Shown here: positions 1-8,236 of the stretch, one piece after another | How positions within the stretch are numbered: the stretch's first letter is position 1 | Layout of the letters: every line of letters starts with the position of its first letter | Assembly (NCBI GenBank): GCA_964607515.1 | Contig: CAZSKU010000023.1 | Span: 1 to 44,518 of the forward strand | DNA length: 44,518 bases | Direction: 5' to 3' | From: UBA6080 sp964607515 | GTDB lineage: Bacteria; Fermentibacterota; Fermentibacteria; Fermentibacterales; JCC-6 | Notes under the pieces: generated by a model | Databases searched by the model: none | Told to the model about the DNA's origin: nothing | The model's input: the letters and a program-made list of their open reading frames with translations, nothing else | Translations under genes and position numbers: made by a program

Positions 1-63
1 ACAAGAAGGATATACCTCATCTTGATAACCCCTTTCTTCCGGGTACACTAATACAGAAAACAA

Positions 64-642
64 CTAACCGTTTTGTCGTACAGTGTCAATGGTCCCCGCC
101 GAAGTAGTTCCGGAGGTTTTCTCGTACCTATCCCTTTCGCTGAACACGCACCCGCAGTAAGGCTGCCGGTAGAGCCCCATCTCCCGGGACACCTCCACGG
201 AGTCCCGGTAGCGGGGTCTGCAGTCGATGTACACGAATTCAACTCCATGTTCGCCGCCGGCCTGCCCGCCCGCCTGGATTATCCACTCCTGATTCTGATA
301 GGGACTCACCGACAGAGTTGTTCCAAAACAGGAAAAACCGTTTCGCCGGGCGAACTCCGCGGCTGCCCCGAGCCTGTCCCGGAAACACCCCCGGCACCTC
401 GGGCTGGAGGTCAGCAGCAGCGCCACGTTCTCCTCCAGGGGGTAGCTCCTTTCAACGTATAGAGGAAGCCCCATGGATTCGGCGAACTGTTCCACAGCCT
501 CCCTCCTTCTTACGAATTCCCTGTAGGGATGGATGTTGGGATTCCTGAAGTAAAGCGAAGATTCGTACCCCGCCCGGGCGTACTCCTCCACCGTTACCGT
601 GGCGCACGGAGCGCAGCAGGCGTGGAGCAGCAGGGGTTTCAC
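64..642 (-). CDS. queH: Epoxyqueuosine reductase QueH
   Basis: QueH performs the last step of queuosine synthesis, reducing epoxyqueuosine to queuosine in tRNA wobble positions; it is the iron-sulfur, non-QueG type. The 192-residue product begins with the family signature HACCAPC (Cys9, Cys10, Cys13), followed by CRGC (Cys83, Cys86) and a C-terminal YCGC (Cys163, Cys165); these cysteines are the expected cluster and metal ligands. I chose the GTG at 642 because it forms a GTGA overlap with the ruvB stop and has AGGGAAGG upstream; an ATG at 693 would put 17 extra residues inside ruvB. Queuosine genes often sit next to ruvAB in bacteria, so the location fits. It is the last gene of the run; nothing convincing lies in 1-63. 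Confidence 0.92.
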   Translation of the reverse strand: MKPLLLHACCAPCATVTVEEYARAGYESSLYFRNPNIHPYREFVRRREAVEQFAESMGLPLYVERSYPLEENVALLLTSSPRCRGCFRDRLGAAAEFARRNGFSCFGTTLSVSPYQNQEWIIQAGGQAGGEHGVEFVYIDCRPRYRDSVEVSREMGLYRQPYCGCVFSERDRYEKTSGTTSAGTIDTVRQNG

Positions 643-1658
643 AGGGGAAGCCTTCCCTCGTCCACGTCCCCGGGGAAACCCATGTGCCGGCATGCCTTGG
701 GGGTGGCCACCCGGCCGCGGCTGGTTCTGTTAAGAAAGCCCTCCGCCAGAAGGAATGGTTCCACCATGTCTATCAGGGTGTCCCGCTCCTCGTTCAGGGT
801 TGCCGCGATGGCGCTCACCCCCACGGGACCGCCGTTGTACTGGCGGATCACCGCGGTAAGGTACCTTCTGTCCAGAGGATCGAGCCCGGCCTCGTCCACC
901 CCGCTCAGGTCCATGGCCTCGAGACTGGTCATTTCGTCCACCCGATCGCGCCGCGACACCTGGGCGAAGTCCCTGATCCGGCGGAGAAGCCGGTTGGCTA
1001 TCCTCGGAGTGCCCCTGGACCTGAGGGCGATGGCCCGGGACGCCTCCGGAGTAACCGGAACGCCCAGAATGCTGGAGGACCTCTTGACGATCCTGGCCAG
1101 ATCGTCCACCCCGTAGAACTCAAGGTGAAGAGAGAGGCCGAACCTGTCCCGCAGGGGGCCCGTGATAAGCCCGGCCCTGGTGGTGGCGCCCACCACGGTG
1201 AACCGGGCCAGTTCCAGCCTGACCGACCTGGCGTGGGGCCCGGGCTCTATCACGAAGTCTATGCCGAAGTCCTCCATCCCGGGGTAGAGGTATTCCTCGA
1301 CTATCCTTGGAAGCCTGTGAATCTCGTCAATGAAAAGCACGGCCCCCTGTCGAAGGTTGGTGAGGATGCCCACCAGGTCGGCCGCCCTTTCCAGAGCGGG
1401 GCCCGAGGTGACCACTATCTCGGCGCCCATCTCCGCCGCAATGACGTGGGCCAGGGTGGTCTTGCCAAGCCCCGGAGGGCCGTGCATGAGGATGTGGTCC
1501 AGGGGTTCGTTCCTCTCCAGGGCGGCCTGCACGGCTATACGGAGGTTCTCCACCACCATGCCCTGCCCGATGTAGTCGTCGAACCTGCCGGGCCTGAGGC
1601 TTGCGAACTCCTTTTCTTCCCCCGGGGAGGCGTCTCCTGTGACGATGGACTCCCTCAC
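639..1658 (-). CDS. ruvB: Holliday junction branch migration helicase RuvB
   Basis: RuvB is the hexameric AAA+ motor that drives Holliday junction branch migration together with RuvA. The 339-residue length is normal. Visible motifs are the N-terminal LRP...DYIGQ box, Walker A GPPGLGKT (residues 60-67), Walker B FIDEIH (109-114), the sensor region GATTRAG and the arginine finger in GPLRDRFG (Arg170), then the C-terminal winged-helix DNA-binding domain. Its ATG overlaps the ruvA stop by 4 nt and its stop overlaps the queH start, so it is translationally coupled on both sides. Confidence 0.97.
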   Translation of the reverse strand: MRESIVTGDASPGEEKEFASLRPGRFDDYIGQGMVVENLRIAVQAALERNEPLDHILMHGPPGLGKTTLAHVIAAEMGAEIVVTSGPALERAADLVGILTNLRQGAVLFIDEIHRLPRIVEEYLYPGMEDFGIDFVIEPGPHARSVRLELARFTVVGATTRAGLITGPLRDRFGLSLHLEFYGVDDLARIVKRSSSILGVPVTPEASRAIALRSRGTPRIANRLLRRIRDFAQVSRRDRVDEMTSLEAMDLSGVDEAGLDPLDRRYLTAVIRQYNGGPVGVSAIAATLNEERDTLIDMVEPFLLAEGFLNRTSRGRVATPKACRHMGFPGDVDEGRLPL

Positions 1659-2254
1659 GATCCGCTCCTGATCCGCATGGCGACCCTGATGATTTCAGGG
1701 GCGTCCGCCCCCTCGCCGGTTTCCCCGACGGCCCTGGCAACCAGTGTCGCCGCCTGTTCCCCGGGAACCCCCAGCTGTCTGAGCACCAGTAGGGCCTCCG
1801 ATCTGCCCCCTGAGCATGGGACCCCGGTTCCCGTGCCTTCCTGGAATGAAGACATGCTATCCTGAAGCTTGGCCACGATCTGCCTGGCCCTTGCCGCCCC
1901 GATACCCGGAAGCGCCTTCAAAAATCCGATGTCTCCCCTGGATATGGCAGAGGCCACCGCCCCGGGCGGCTGCTGAAGGGCCCTGGCCGCAGCCCTTGCC
2001 CCGACCCCGGACACGGTGATGAAGCTCCGGAAGAAAGCCCTGTCCGCGGGACATGGGAAGGCCACCGCCAGGGGAAGCACCCGGTTCCCTTCGGACACCA
2101 GCTGGAAGTGGGTGAACACCTCCAGTTCCTCCCCCCTGACCAGTTCCCCGGCGAAGTAGCCGGGAACAAGCATTTCCAGGGTCACGGCGCCCAGGTTCAA
2201 CAGAAGGGTCCCTTCCTCCACGGATTCCACGATGCCCCTCACCGCGTCAAGCAT
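1655..2254 (-). CDS. ruvA: Holliday junction branch migration protein RuvA
   Basis: RuvA binds four-way junctions as a tetramer and loads RuvB. The 199-residue product has the N-terminal OB-fold start MLDAVRGIVE, two helix-hairpin-helix stretches (SGVGARAA and PGIGAARAR), and a C-terminal RuvB-binding three-helix domain after a loose linker. I start it at the ATG at 2254, which has GAGGAGG upstream; a frame extension to 2296 would add a basic, unconserved leader lying inside ruvC. The start overlaps the ruvC stop by 8 nt and the stop overlaps ruvB by 4 nt. Confidence 0.94.
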   Translation of the reverse strand: MLDAVRGIVESVEEGTLLLNLGAVTLEMLVPGYFAGELVRGEELEVFTHFQLVSEGNRVLPLAVAFPCPADRAFFRSFITVSGVGARAAARALQQPPGAVASAISRGDIGFLKALPGIGAARARQIVAKLQDSMSSFQEGTGTGVPCSGGRSEALLVLRQLGVPGEQAATLVARAVGETGEGADAPEIIRVAMRIRSGS

Positions 2255-2738
2255 CCGTCTCCTCCTCGCAATATGCGATTGCCGCCGCCAGGGCATCGCT
2301 CACGTCCATGGGACTCAGGGGCCCGGAAATCCCAAGGAGCCTGCAAACCATGCCGTTCACCTGCTCCTTTCCCGCCCTTCCCCTGCCGGTGACCGCCTTC
2401 TTGATGTGGGTGGCGGGGATGGATCTGACCGGAACATCCCTCTGGGCAGCCGCCAGGCAGAGCACCCCCCGGGCGTGGCCCATGATGATGGCGGTCCGGG
2501 GATGGCGGTAGTGGCTGTAAACCTGCTCGATAGCCATGACCGCAGGACGGTGGGTGTCAATTATCTCCCCCAGGTCCCGGTGGAGTTCCCGGAGCCTCAG
2601 AGGCAGGGGCGACCCCGGGGCTGGCTTCAGCACCCCCGCGTCCACCAGCCTCATCACCCTCCCCGAGAGGGCCACCACGCCGTAGCCCGTGATGTTGAGC
2701 CCCGGATCCACTCCAAGCACCAGCGTATCGCCGGGCAA
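2247..2738 (-). CDS. ruvC: Crossover junction endodeoxyribonuclease RuvC
   Basis: RuvC resolves Holliday junctions by paired strand nicking. The 163-residue protein has the RNase H-like fold signature GVDPG with catalytic Asp11, then Glu71 in AIEQVY, and Asp145 and Asp148 in PMDVSDALA, matching the four acidic residues of the family. The start is a TTG directly abutting the yebC stop (TGA then TTG); no in-frame ATG lies near the conserved N-terminus, so TTG is the best choice although the upstream AGGCGGA is a modest ribosome-binding site. It belongs to the yebC-ruvC-ruvA-ruvB run. Confidence 0.95.
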   Translation of the reverse strand: MPGDTLVLGVDPGLNITGYGVVALSGRVMRLVDAGVLKPAPGSPLPLRLRELHRDLGEIIDTHRPAVMAIEQVYSHYRHPRTAIIMGHARGVLCLAAAQRDVPVRSIPATHIKKAVTGRGRAGKEQVNGMVCRLLGISGPLSPMDVSDALAAAIAYCEEETDA

Positions 2739-3464
2739 TCAGTCCGCCTGTTCGAAATTCGAGTACACGGCCTGGATGTCCTCGTTTTCCTCAAGGGTGT
2801 TCAGAAGCCGGATGGTCTGCTCCGCTTCGCGGCCCGAAAGGGAAACGGTATTGGCGGGAACCTTGACTATCTCCGCCGAGTCCACCTTCACCCCGGCGGC
2901 CTCCAGGGCGTCCTTCACACTGTACACGTCTTCAGGGGCGCTGGAGAGAACCAGCAGACCCTCGTCCTCGTACACATCCGACAAACCGGCCTCCAGCCCG
3001 GCCTCCATCACCTGCTCCTCGGTGAAGGCGGCGCCGTCCACCGTGAGCTGCCCCTGCTTGGTGAACAGGTAGGCCACGCTGTTCCGGGAACCGAGGCTTC
3101 CGCCGCCCTTGCTCAGGGTGTGCCTGATCTCCGCGGCGGAGCGGTTCCTGTTGTCGGTGAGCACCTCGATCAGGATCGCCACGCCCCCGGGACCGTAGGC
3201 CTCGTAGGTTATCTCCTCGTAAGTAATCCCCTCCAGTTCGCCGGTCCCCCTCTTGATAGCCCTGTCGATGTTGTCGTTGGGCATGTTCTGGCTCTTGGCG
3301 GTATCAATGGCCACCCTCAGCCGGGGGTTCATGTCCGGGTCTCCGCCGCCCTCCCGGGCAGCCACGGAGATCTCCTTCACCAGCCGGCTGAAGATCTTGC
3401 CCCTTTCGGCGTCCGCCTTGCCCTTCTTGTGCTTGATGCTGCTCCATTTATTGTGGCCTGACAT
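2739..3464 (-). CDS. yebC: YebC/PmpR-family regulator or translation factor
   Basis: A 241-residue member of the conserved YebC/PmpR family. It starts MSGHNKWSSIKHKK, the family signature, and contains the PNDNIDRAIKRGTGE and YEAYGPGG boxes. Family members have been described as DNA-binding transcriptional regulators and, more recently, as factors that help ribosomes through difficult sequences. AAGGAGAGG precedes the ATG at 3464. Being the first gene of yebC-ruvC-ruvA-ruvB is a widely conserved arrangement. Only 41 nt separate it from the zinc-ribbon gene upstream, so it may be read through from that operon. Confidence 0.95.
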   Translation of the reverse strand: MSGHNKWSSIKHKKGKADAERGKIFSRLVKEISVAAREGGGDPDMNPRLRVAIDTAKSQNMPNDNIDRAIKRGTGELEGITYEEITYEAYGPGGVAILIEVLTDNRNRSAAEIRHTLSKGGGSLGSRNSVAYLFTKQGQLTVDGAAFTEEQVMEAGLEAGLSDVYEDEGLLVLSSAPEDVYSVKDALEAAGVKVDSAEIVKVPANTVSLSGREAEQTIRLLNTLEENEDIQAVYSNFEQAD

Positions 3465-3505
3465 TGCCTCTCCTTCGCGGGTGCCTGGGTTCTTTTGCTG
3501 CGATT

Positions 3506-4219
3506 TTAGAAACTACCGGGCCCCGGGTCAACGGGGCTTCCCTCATGAAATGCGATTATTCTGTCCAGGTCGGGCATGTTCCTGCGGAAGAACGACACCC
3601 CGGGGCCGGGAAGGGTTACGGTTTCCGGGAGAAGTACCGCGGGAAGCACCATAAGCTCCGTGGAACGGACCTCCACGGTGAGCGCCACGTCCGCCAGCCA
3701 GTCGGCACTCGAAGCCTCCTGCCCCACACACACTCCCCTGGCCAATTCAGGAACTTCCCCGATTCCGGAGAAAAGGCCGGCCAGCCGGGGCCACGGCCCC
3801 CCGGTCCTCTCGCCGGGAAGCCTGTCCATTCTCCCGGTGAGCCTAACCGCCAGGTTGAATATGCCGTTCACCGAAAAGGCTGGAATGACCAGGCGCCTTT
3901 CCCCGGAAAACCCGCCGGTCTCCGACAGACCGGTCTCCCGGGAGGGGGAAAACCACCTTCCGCGGCTCATGGGCACAGCGTGGTGCCCGCGCCGGGTTAT
4001 CCTGCTCTTCACCGTCACCCAGGCTTCGACCAGCCAGAAGGGCAGCGGGAACTCCCCCCCGCGGACCGTCCTCACCGAGGCGGTCACCGGTTCCAGGCCT
4101 TCTTCGCCGATGGCCCAGCCGGCACCGCAGTTCCCGCACAGGAATCCCGAGTCCGTGGACAGCCCCCTCAGGGGGCCGCCGCACCGGGCGCAGGACAGAA
4201 CCGTCGCCCTCTCAGCCAT
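3506..4219 (-). CDS. Zinc-ribbon protein of unknown function (third of three)
   Basis: I do not recognise a named family. The 237-residue product begins with a four-cysteine zinc ribbon: CARCGG (Cys10, Cys13) and CGNC (Cys28, Cys31). The rest is a mixed alpha/beta soluble region with a PFWLVEAW stretch resembling the PFW or YPLW motifs of the two genes upstream; unlike them it has no obvious C-terminal membrane segment. ATG 4219 is preferred over GTG 4225 because GGGGTGA sits just upstream. It overlaps the preceding gene by 8 nt. It is probably a diverged paralog within a three-gene unit; function unknown. Confidence 0.8.
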   Translation of the reverse strand: MAERATVLSCARCGGPLRGLSTDSGFLCGNCGAGWAIGEEGLEPVTASVRTVRGGEFPLPFWLVEAWVTVKSRITRRGHHAVPMSRGRWFSPSRETGLSETGGFSGERRLVIPAFSVNGIFNLAVRLTGRMDRLPGERTGGPWPRLAGLFSGIGEVPELARGVCVGQEASSADWLADVALTVEVRSTELMVLPAVLLPETVTLPGPGVSFFRRNMPDLDRIIAFHEGSPVDPGPGSF

Positions 4220-5246
4220 CTTCACCCCGGAATATGCCCGCTCCGGCGAGTCTGATCACGTTCCTTGCCACCGAATAAAGCAGGGCGGCTCCCAGCAGTC
4301 CCAGCAGGAAGATGCCGGGGGAAGCGGTGGCGAGACCGTGGACCACGGGGGGGGTGAGGGCCGCCGCGAAAGCGCCGGCGAACATCAGCAGACGCCTGCG
4401 CTGCCGGGCGTCCGACGGGAACCGGCCGGTGAGAACCGCCCCGGTTCTTCCGTCAACCACCGCCGTATAAAGGTCCCCCCGGACGGTGAAGCCCACCGTC
4501 CAAAGAGGGTAGTAAACCAGCCTCTCCCTCTTTCCGGTGACGGACAGGTGCACGGCCCTCTGCTCGAGGTCCGGTCCCGCTCCCCTGGAAAGCCGCTCCA
4601 CCACGCTGCCGGCTTCTTCCCTGGCTTCCTGCAGCCCCACCACGGGATCCACCACGGTACCTTCCGGAAGGTTTCCCGAATCGAACACCGACAGGCCCTC
4701 TGGAAGCCTTCCCCTGCCCAGTTCCATGCCCGACAGGGCCATCTGGGTCTTCGACCCGAGGGAGGGTATTCCCAGGGGTTCCAGCCGGGCTCCGCTCACC
4801 GTGATGTCCAGGTTCAGACTCACCCCCTGCTCCACCGCCCCGCTTCCGGTGCGGTATCTGACTTTCTTCCTGGCGAAGGCGGGTCTGTGGCCCCTCTCGG
4901 AGAACTCCGCCTCGGTATCTATTTCCTTCTCCACGAACAGGGGCCTGGTTCCCAGCACGTACCCGTCCACCCGGCAGGTGACGCTCCAGAAGGGAACGTA
5001 GTAGAGCCTGGCCGACTTCACCGCCGAACCCTCGGGGAGAGCCCCTCCTGGTCCCAGCAACCGCTCCCTGACGGCCCGGGCGGCACAGCTGCTTCCCACA
5101 ACGTCCCTGGAAATGTACCTTCGCACGCCCCCCGGCAGGAGCAGCCGGTTCCCGCAATGACGGCAGACCGTGTTGGTGTCCCCCTCCGCTACCGACAACA
5201 GCCCGGCGCAGCAGGGACATGACAGGGTCAGAAGCGCCCCGCTCAA
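4212..5246 (-). CDS. Zinc-ribbon membrane protein of unknown function (second of three)
   Basis: A 344-residue protein with an N-terminal zinc ribbon (CPCC at Cys10/Cys13, CRHC at Cys27/Cys30). A large middle region carries two similar beta modules built around YVPFWSV and YYPLWTV, and two hydrophobic C-terminal segments look membrane-spanning. The start is inferred as the TTG at 5246 that forms a TTGA overlap with the upstream stop; an open extension to 5390 lies wholly inside the upstream gene and is proline/glycine-rich, so I rejected it. The architecture (ribbon, aromatic-rich beta modules, membrane anchor) matches the gene upstream. Enzymatic motifs are absent. Confidence 0.78.
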   Translation of the reverse strand: MSGALLTLSCPCCAGLLSVAEGDTNTVCRHCGNRLLLPGGVRRYISRDVVGSSCAARAVRERLLGPGGALPEGSAVKSARLYYVPFWSVTCRVDGYVLGTRPLFVEKEIDTEAEFSERGHRPAFARKKVRYRTGSGAVEQGVSLNLDITVSGARLEPLGIPSLGSKTQMALSGMELGRGRLPEGLSVFDSGNLPEGTVVDPVVGLQEAREEAGSVVERLSRGAGPDLEQRAVHLSVTGKRERLVYYPLWTVGFTVRGDLYTAVVDGRTGAVLTGRFPSDARQRRRLLMFAGAFAAALTPPVVHGLATASPGIFLLGLLGAALLYSVARNVIRLAGAGIFRGEDG

Positions 5247-5884
5247 CGGGGATTTCCAAGGCGACGCCACAGGAGGGACGCCGTCAGGTAGGCCGCCGGG
5301 GCGGACACGAGGAAGGAAAGCGCCGGGGAAACCCGGTGAAGAGCCAGGTAGATCAATGTCGATGGCACAAGCCCCGCCAGGGCGAACCACATGAACAGCC
5401 TTTCCGGAGAGCCCGATCCCTTCCGCACGGGTTCCACGGCTCCGATGATCCCCCCGGACACCCCGTCCACCATGGAGCCCGGCCGACCGTCCCGGAATTC
5501 GATCGAATAGACCGGGTGGTACACGAGCCTGCCCTCATGGGTTTCCGCCGGTATCGTTCTTCCCTCGGTCTCCACGGAATCCGGCCAGGGTCTCAGATCC
5601 CCGGAAGGGGGGGAATAGTCGTCCATGGAAGGATAGGGCTGACTGAAGGCCCGGACCATCCTCGAGCCTTTCATGGAATAGGGAAACCAAAGGAGTTCCA
5701 CTCCCGACACGGCGCCGGAAGGAAACATCCTTTCGGCTTCCCTCGGAGCAACCGCCGCCATCTGCATGAAAACACCGCCGGGGGATACGAACCGGGATCT
5801 TGCGCCGCACCAGGGGCATCTGGCCAGGGAGTCGGGGCCGGTCATCTCCACCGGGCCGCCGCACTGGCCGCACCTGATCTTCAC
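5243..5884 (-). CDS. Zinc-ribbon membrane protein of unknown function (first of three)
   Basis: A 213-residue protein starting with a zinc ribbon (CGQC at Cys5/Cys8, CPWC at Cys23/Cys26). A beta-rich middle contains VYHPVYSIEF and a G-rich DGVSGG turn, and two membrane-spanning helices follow near residues 165-205. The GTG at 5884 overlaps the upstream stop as GTGA and has a strong GGGGGGAG ribosome-binding site; the open frame upstream of it lies inside the pyruvyl transferase gene. The shared YHPVYSI/YYPLWTV module suggests duplication with the next gene. A membrane-bound metal-binding or protein-assembly role is possible but unproven. Confidence 0.8.
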   Translation of the reverse strand: MKIRCGQCGGPVEMTGPDSLARCPWCGARSRFVSPGGVFMQMAAVAPREAERMFPSGAVSGVELLWFPYSMKGSRMVRAFSQPYPSMDDYSPPSGDLRPWPDSVETEGRTIPAETHEGRLVYHPVYSIEFRDGRPGSMVDGVSGGIIGAVEPVRKGSGSPERLFMWFALAGLVPSTLIYLALHRVSPALSFLVSAPAAYLTASLLWRRLGNPR

Positions 5885-6912
5885 GGTTCTCCCCCCGGAC
5901 CGGACAGAGTGGTACCGGAGGCGAGCAGTCCTACGGTAACGCGGGACCAGTGCTCCTTCCACTCCATCAGCTTCCGGGACTCCCCCTCCACGTCGATTCC
6001 CCGGATCATGCCCAGCAGGTCGTCCCCCGGGTTCGCCGGGACCGCCCGGAATCCCCATCCGGTGAGTCCCCTGGCGCTGTGCTGCACCAGTATGCTGGGA
6101 ATTCCCAGGGATGCCGCCAGCCCGGCCCCGTGCACCCTGGGCCCCACCACCACGTCGCAGGCGTCGAAGATCCCCTCGTAGTCCTCAGCCAGGGCGCTGT
6201 ACCGGACGTCCGCCCGGGGGAGGGTCCTGCGGGCTTCCAGAAAATCGGCGCAGGTGTGGCAGATCACCCTGCAGTCGGGATACTCCCGGAGGATCCGCCG
6301 GTACTGCCCGGCCAGGTACTCGGAGATCTCGGGGCGAACGCTGTTGAACCTCTGGGAGCTGTTCTGGAACACCAGCCCCACCACACCCGGGCCGGTCCTA
6401 AGCCTCTGGGTAGCCGCGGAGAACAGGGCCGTGCAGGGCAGTAGCCGGGGAGACCATTCAGCCAGGGCCTTCTCGGCTTCCCGGTCTCTGACCGTCAGGA
6501 GTTCGCAGCGGCTGTCCAGAACCCGGCGCAGAAGCAGGTGGCGGCGGTCGTCCACGGTGAAGGCTCCTCCGGAACCTGCTCCTACGGCCAGGAAGGCGCA
6601 GGGTATCCTGTTCTTCAGCACGTACTCGAACAGGGCCTCCATCCTTCCGCCTGTTCGCCATTCCGGCGAGCCGGCGATGATCATGTAGTCCACCGCCTCA
6701 GGATCGTCCAGATAGAAGGAGTTGTCGGAATGCCAGCTCCTCCGGAAAGCCAGACGTTTCGGAAGCCGGTTGGGGGTAATCATGGGATGCCGGTTGTAAA
6801 GCAGCCGGTTGTACCGAAGGCCCATGGAGTCCAGCAGGTTCAGTATTCCACGGAGGATGAGTTCGTCTCCCGGGTTGAACTGCCGGGTGGCCGAGAAGAG
6901 AATGTTCTTCAC
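5881..6912 (-). CDS. Polysaccharide pyruvyl transferase family protein
   Basis: A 343-residue GT-B-like protein of the polysaccharide pyruvyl transferase family (the CsaB/WcaK group), which usually adds ketal-linked pyruvate to cell-surface sugars. Support: the N-terminal FSATRQFNPGDELIL, close to the family's nucleotide-binding GDE start; an AVGAGSGG turn; and the diagnostic C-terminal VVGPRVHGAGLAASLGIPS with the conserved His-Gly. The start is GTG at 6912 with GGGGAG six nt upstream, one nt after the upstream stop. Substrate cannot be told from sequence. It pairs with the GT9 gene as a small surface-glycan module ahead of the zinc-ribbon genes. Confidence 0.82.
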   Translation of the reverse strand: MKNILFSATRQFNPGDELILRGILNLLDSMGLRYNRLLYNRHPMITPNRLPKRLAFRRSWHSDNSFYLDDPEAVDYMIIAGSPEWRTGGRMEALFEYVLKNRIPCAFLAVGAGSGGAFTVDDRRHLLLRRVLDSRCELLTVRDREAEKALAEWSPRLLPCTALFSAATQRLRTGPGVVGLVFQNSSQRFNSVRPEISEYLAGQYRRILREYPDCRVICHTCADFLEARRTLPRADVRYSALAEDYEGIFDACDVVVGPRVHGAGLAASLGIPSILVQHSARGLTGWGFRAVPANPGDDLLGMIRGIDVEGESRKLMEWKEHWSRVTVGLLASGTTLSGPGGEP

Positions 6913-6913
6913 G

Positions 6914-8065
6914 CTAGCTCCCCAGCAGAGAGACCGCGGCTGCGGCCACCGCCTGCGGTTGGATTGATTCCATGACGCCCCCCTCGGCGATAATGCCGCG
7001 GTAAGCAGCCCTTAAGGGCCTCCAGAGAACCGACTTCTCCCTGGAAATGTACATCGCCACCAGGGGAATCCCAAAGGCGTCCGCCAGGTGAAGCATCGCC
7101 GTGTCCGGGGTGATTAGGAGGCTCATCCTGGCCAGCATCGCCGCCGCGTCCAGGATGTCCGGCGAAGGTTCGGGAACTTTCACTGAAAGCCCCTGGCACA
7201 TGCCAGCGAGAAGGGATCCCCTGGGGTCTCCCGGGGGGGCGAACACCCACACCTCCGATCCGGGCATTCCCTGCAGGATAAGTTCCACTGCATCCCGCCA
7301 GCGTTCCAGGCTCCACTCCCGGCGTGGATCCCCGGCGGCCAAGTTGACGGCTATTCTGGGACGGGCCGAGTCGGGGATACGGTCTGCGGCCCTGGCTTGT
7401 GCATCGGGTCCCGGGTAGATCGCCGGGGATATGTCCCTGCCCTCCGGTTTTCCTCCGAGCAGCCGGTAGAGCGAGACCGTCTCTTCGAGCATGCTCCTGC
7501 GGGCGTCCCCCCAGATGGTTCTCCTGTGGTTGACGTTGTAGAAACGGTCCAGCCGGCCTTCCACCGCCACCCTGACCCGGACGGCCCTGCGGGGGGCGCA
7601 CAGCCGGGAGATCAGGGCTCCGGTGAGGGAAGGGTAGAACACCAGGTTCACCACGGTGTCGAACCTCACGCGTCTGAGACGCCAAAGCAGCTTCGGGAAC
7701 TGAAGGGGTCTTCGCTTGTCGAAGACATGTACCCTGTCCAGGTTGGGGTCGCGCCGGACAAGGCCCGCGTTGGCCGGCGAGGCCAGCACGTGGATCGCCA
7801 GCCCGGGGTGGTCTTCCCGGATCAGCCGGAACAGCCCTGTACTGATGGCCATGTCCCCCAGGCGGTCGTACCGCAGGAACAGTACGGAAGCATTCCCCTC
7901 AAGGCTGGTTCCTTCCATGGAAGGCGCCGAAGCCAGGGCTCCAAGGAACCCGGCAGCGAGCCTTTTGCCCCGCTTTTCCAGCCCCTTCAGCGGCTTTGCT
8001 ATGGAATCACCGTCAATCCGGAGGCCGGGGCTGCCGCGTCCGTCGTTCCAAGGCGGACCTGGCAT
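6914..8065 (-). CDS. Glycosyltransferase family 9 (heptosyltransferase-like)
   Basis: GT9 enzymes transfer heptose or related sugars from nucleotide donors to lipopolysaccharide-type acceptors at the inner membrane. Seen here: LFLRYDRLGDMAIST near the N-terminus, the VNLAAGDPRREWSLERW acceptor/donor region, and the C-terminal LLITPDTAMLHLADAFG signature with the conserved Asp-Thr. The start is uncertain: the frame stays open far upstream. I chose ATG 8065 because the basic stretch LKGLEKRGKRLAAG upstream of the alternative ATG 7918 looks coding and is common in the family; neither ATG has a good ribosome-binding site. It heads a run down to queH, divergent from hutU. Confidence 0.85.
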   Translation of the reverse strand: MPGPPWNDGRGSPGLRIDGDSIAKPLKGLEKRGKRLAAGFLGALASAPSMEGTSLEGNASVLFLRYDRLGDMAISTGLFRLIREDHPGLAIHVLASPANAGLVRRDPNLDRVHVFDKRRPLQFPKLLWRLRRVRFDTVVNLVFYPSLTGALISRLCAPRRAVRVRVAVEGRLDRFYNVNHRRTIWGDARRSMLEETVSLYRLLGGKPEGRDISPAIYPGPDAQARAADRIPDSARPRIAVNLAAGDPRREWSLERWRDAVELILQGMPGSEVWVFAPPGDPRGSLLAGMCQGLSVKVPEPSPDILDAAAMLARMSLLITPDTAMLHLADAFGIPLVAMYISREKSVLWRPLRAAYRGIIAEGGVMESIQPQAVAAAAVSLLGS

Positions 8066-8236
8066 GGCCGGGCTGCAACCCACCGGTCCGGCACGGATTC
8101 GACCGCTTCGATCATGGCGTTTCTCAAGGAGCGCCTCCAGTGCAAGTTGCTTCCAAGGGCAAATATAGGGCCCGGGGACCCGCCTGTCAGGATTTTTGTA
8201 TCTTTCCTCGGAGAGACAGGAGCACCGGAGGTGGTC

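Noticed and set aside
1..63. Terminator or another gene after queH
   Set aside because: No hairpin with a T-run and no supported frame in these bases; the edge of the window prevents a firm statement.
7397..8236. N-terminal extension of urocanase
   Set aside because: It is antisense to the GT9 gene and the conserved urocanase start with a strong ribosome-binding site is at 8237.
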